64,000 nt of DNA, from contig OX031062.1 in assembly GCA_943736015.1 (NCBI GenBank), positions 788,501 to 852,500 on the forward strand. Direction: 5' to 3'. Made by a program: the position numbers and the translations under genes. This stretch comes from Tridacna crocea. Taxonomy: Eukaryota; Mollusca; Bivalvia; Cardiida; Cardiidae. The notes below the pieces were generated by a model. That model was not told the origin of the DNA, searched no databases, and worked only from the letters and a program-made list of their open reading frames with translations. This document shows, one piece after another, positions 61,924-64,000 of the stretch. Every line of letters starts with the position of its first letter. Within the stretch, counting starts at the first letter, position 1.

Positions 61924-61957
61924 TTAAATACATGTACAATAGCTAACAACTGCCTTA

Positions 61958-62075
61958 GGGAGAATTCTCTTCAGCACAGTAGTTATGGTGTTGGCCTTTC
62001 GTCCAGGCGTTCTAGGTTCGAATCCTGCACGATCCCTCTATTTCTGCTGTGCATTTGTTCATTTGTTTCCTTGTA
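61958..62075 (+). mobile_element. tRNA-derived SINE, second type
   Basis: A-box-like AGCACAGTAGTTATGGTG and a perfect B box GGTTCGAATCC. The leading AGGGAGAATT matches 16091-16110. Confidence 0.65.
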
Positions 62076-62319
62076 ACGGACTCTCTTCGTTAGACATATC
62101 TCATTTACACGTGGCCATTATCATTAACAACTCTATGATTATTACTTATTCAAAATATCATGACTTAGAACGATTCATACAATATACGCACGTAAAAGTC
62201 ATGTCCCATTTCTTCTTTTTAAGACCTTCACTCTAATTTACTGAGACACATGGCATGGATTGTTGGTGTTGTTGTTACTGTTGTTGTTTGGTTCTTAGGA
62301 ACCTTTTTTTTGTTGTTGT

Positions 62320-63832
62320 TGTTGTCTATGTTGTTTTTCTTGTGGATGCTGTCTTTCTCGTTTTTCTTGTGGATGCTTTCTTTCTCGTTTTTCTTGTAGA
62401 CGCTTTCTTTGTCGTTTTTCTTGTGGATCCTCTCTTTGTCCTTTTTCTTGTAAATGCTCTCTTTGTTGATTTTCTTGTAGACGCTCTCTTTGTCGCCTTT
62501 CTTGTAAATGCTTTCTTTGTCGTTTTTCTAGTAGATGCTTTCTTTGTCGTTTTTCTTGTAGATGCTTTTTTGTTGTTTTTCTTGTGGGTGCTCTCTTAAT
62601 CTTTTTTCCTGTAGATGCTTTCCTGTGGTTGCTTTCTTTGTCGTTTTTCTTGTGGATGCTTTCTTTGTCGTTTTTTTTTTTTTTTTTTTTTTGTGGATGC
62701 TCTCTTTGTCGTTTTTTTTTTCTTGATGCTCTCTTTGTCGATTTTCTTGTGGATGCTCTTTTTGTCGATTTTCTTTTGGATGCTCTCTTTTTCGATTTTG
62801 TTGTAGATGCTACCTTTGCTGATTTTCTTGTAGATGCTATCTTTGTCGTTTTACTTGTAGATGCTGTCTTTGTTGATTTTGTTGTAGATGCTCTATTGTT
62901 TTTCTCGTAGATGCTTTCTTTGTTGTTTTCCTTGTAGATGCTTTCTCTGTTGCTTTTCTTTTTATGCTTTCTCTGTTGTTTTTCTTGTAGATGCTCTCTT
63001 TGTTGTTTTTGTTGTAGATGCTTTCTTTGTCATTTTTTCTTGTAGATGCTTTCTTTATTGGTTTTCAACTAGATGCTTTCTTTATTGGTTTTCTTCTAGA
63101 TGCTTTCTTTGTTATTTTTCTTCTAGATGCTAGTTTTGTTGTTTTTCTTGTAGGTGCTTTCTTTGTTGCTTTTCATGTAAATGCTGTCTTTGTCGTTTTA
63201 CCTGTAGATGCTTTCTTTGTTGGTTTTCTTGTAGATGCTTTCTGTGTTATTTTTATTTTAGATGCTTTATTTGTCGATTTTCTTGTAGATGCTCTCTTTG
63301 TTGATTTGTTGTAGATACTCTACTGTTTTTCTTGTAGGTGCTTTCTTTGTTGTTTGTCTTGTAGATGCTTTCTTTGTTGTTTTTCTTTTAGATGCTTTCT
63401 TTGTTGTTTTTCTTGTAGATGCTTTTTTTTGTTTTTCTTTTGATGATGTCTTTGTTGTTTTTCTTGTAGATGCTTGTTTGGTTGTTTTTCTTGAAGATGC
63501 TCTCTTTGTTGTTTTTATTTCAGATGCTTTTTTTTTTTTTTTTTCTTTGGTAGATGCTTGTTTTGTTGTTTTTCTTGTAGACGATTTATTTGTTGTTTTT
63601 CTTGTAGATGATTTCTTTGTTGTTTTTCTACTAGATGCTTTCTTTGTCATTTTTCTTGTAGATGCTTGTTTTGTTGCGTTCTTGTAGATGCTGTCTTTAT
63701 CGGTTTTCTTGTAGATCTCTTTGTCGTTTTTCCTCTAGATGCTTTATTTGTTGTTTCTCTTGTTAATGTTTTCTTTGTTGTTTTTCTTACAGATGCCCTC
63801 TTTGTTTTTTTTTTTTTCGTGTAGATTCTCTA
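62320..63832. repeat. 27-bp minisatellite, about 55 degenerate units
   Basis: Unit GATGCTTTCTTTGTCGTTTT plus TCTTGTA. Since 27 is a multiple of 3, open frames arise on both strands: VDAFFVVFL on plus, KASTRKTTK on minus. Frameshifts occur every few units, so coding is not supported. Confidence 0.93.
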
Positions 63833-63858
63833 TAGGGATGTGGAAAATATCTCATTAT

Positions 63859-63924
63859 CGGACAGTGTAGATCCAAGATCAGACTGCACGTTCTGTGCAG
63901 TCTGAACTTGATCTTCACTATCTG
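63859..63924. repeat. GATC-type palindrome
   Basis: CGGACAGTGTAGATCCAAGA to CTTGATCTTCACTATCTG around GCACGTTCTGTGC. Confidence 0.8.
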
Positions 63925-64000
63925 CAAAAGGTCAGCGAGTCGCGCTTAGCAACCTAAGGGCTTTCCTTCCCTGAAGCTTTTGATGCATTTCTTTGTTGTT

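Noticed and set aside
62255-63687. Hydrophobic or lysine-rich repeat proteins
   Set aside because: By-products of the 27-bp minisatellite with frequent frameshifts.

Overview
The window looks like nuclear DNA of a bivalve mollusc. It is AT-rich and gene-poor, genes have GT-AG introns, and it is saturated with short non-autonomous transposons, tRNA-derived SINEs and tandem arrays. One element family, with GCTCACCTGAGC and CATCATGG..CCTCTTGTTT ends, is as far as I know widespread in bivalve genomes. Species assignment is inference.

Genes. (1) Minus strand, 27597 down to 11266: seven exons whose splice phases join into one 472-residue open frame. It encodes a type II membrane protein with a lumenal JMJD8-like JmjC domain followed by TPR repeats; the 3' end was not found. 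(2) Plus strand, 53367-54479: an intronless 370-residue protein with a C-terminal C2 domain, most like the C2CD4 family. (3) Plus strand, 39536-43996: a complete LTR retrotransposon with 560-bp LTRs that I read as identical, a 4-bp target duplication, a tRNA-Pro primer site and one 989-residue Gag-Pol frame. An in-frame deletion has removed the end of integrase and nearly all of reverse transcriptase. (4) Low-confidence minus-strand exon candidates at 52.1, 49.7, 46.8 and 32.2 kb, and a plus-strand one at 8.8 kb.

Mobile landscape. The commonest repeat is a roughly 230-bp element in TTAA sites with CCCTTTACC/GGTAAAGGG ends and a central near-perfect hairpin of about 67 nt. I call it type A (stem ending GAGAAAATGCTGG); type B is related (stem GGTGAAATTGCTC). 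Orientation + means the CCATTACCACACAATCC end (type A) or the CCCCATAAGGC end (type B) is on the left. Dozens of copies are present, often abutting through a shared TTAA. Type C is about 550 bp, also in TTAA, with AGGTGG/CCACCT ends. Other families are a palindromic GGACAGTGTAGATC repeat, several SINEs, a G/C-rich foldback element and other palindromes.

Tandem arrays are a 166-bp array (1-1720), a 145-bp array (13.0-14.8 kb), a 156-bp array (32.8-35.2 kb) and a 27-bp minisatellite (62.3-63.8 kb). The first and third show an alternating two-unit pattern.

The repeats are entangled with the JmjC-TPR gene: hairpin MITEs lie within about 6-30 bp of four of its splice junctions, and its introns hold most of the elements between 11 and 27 kb.
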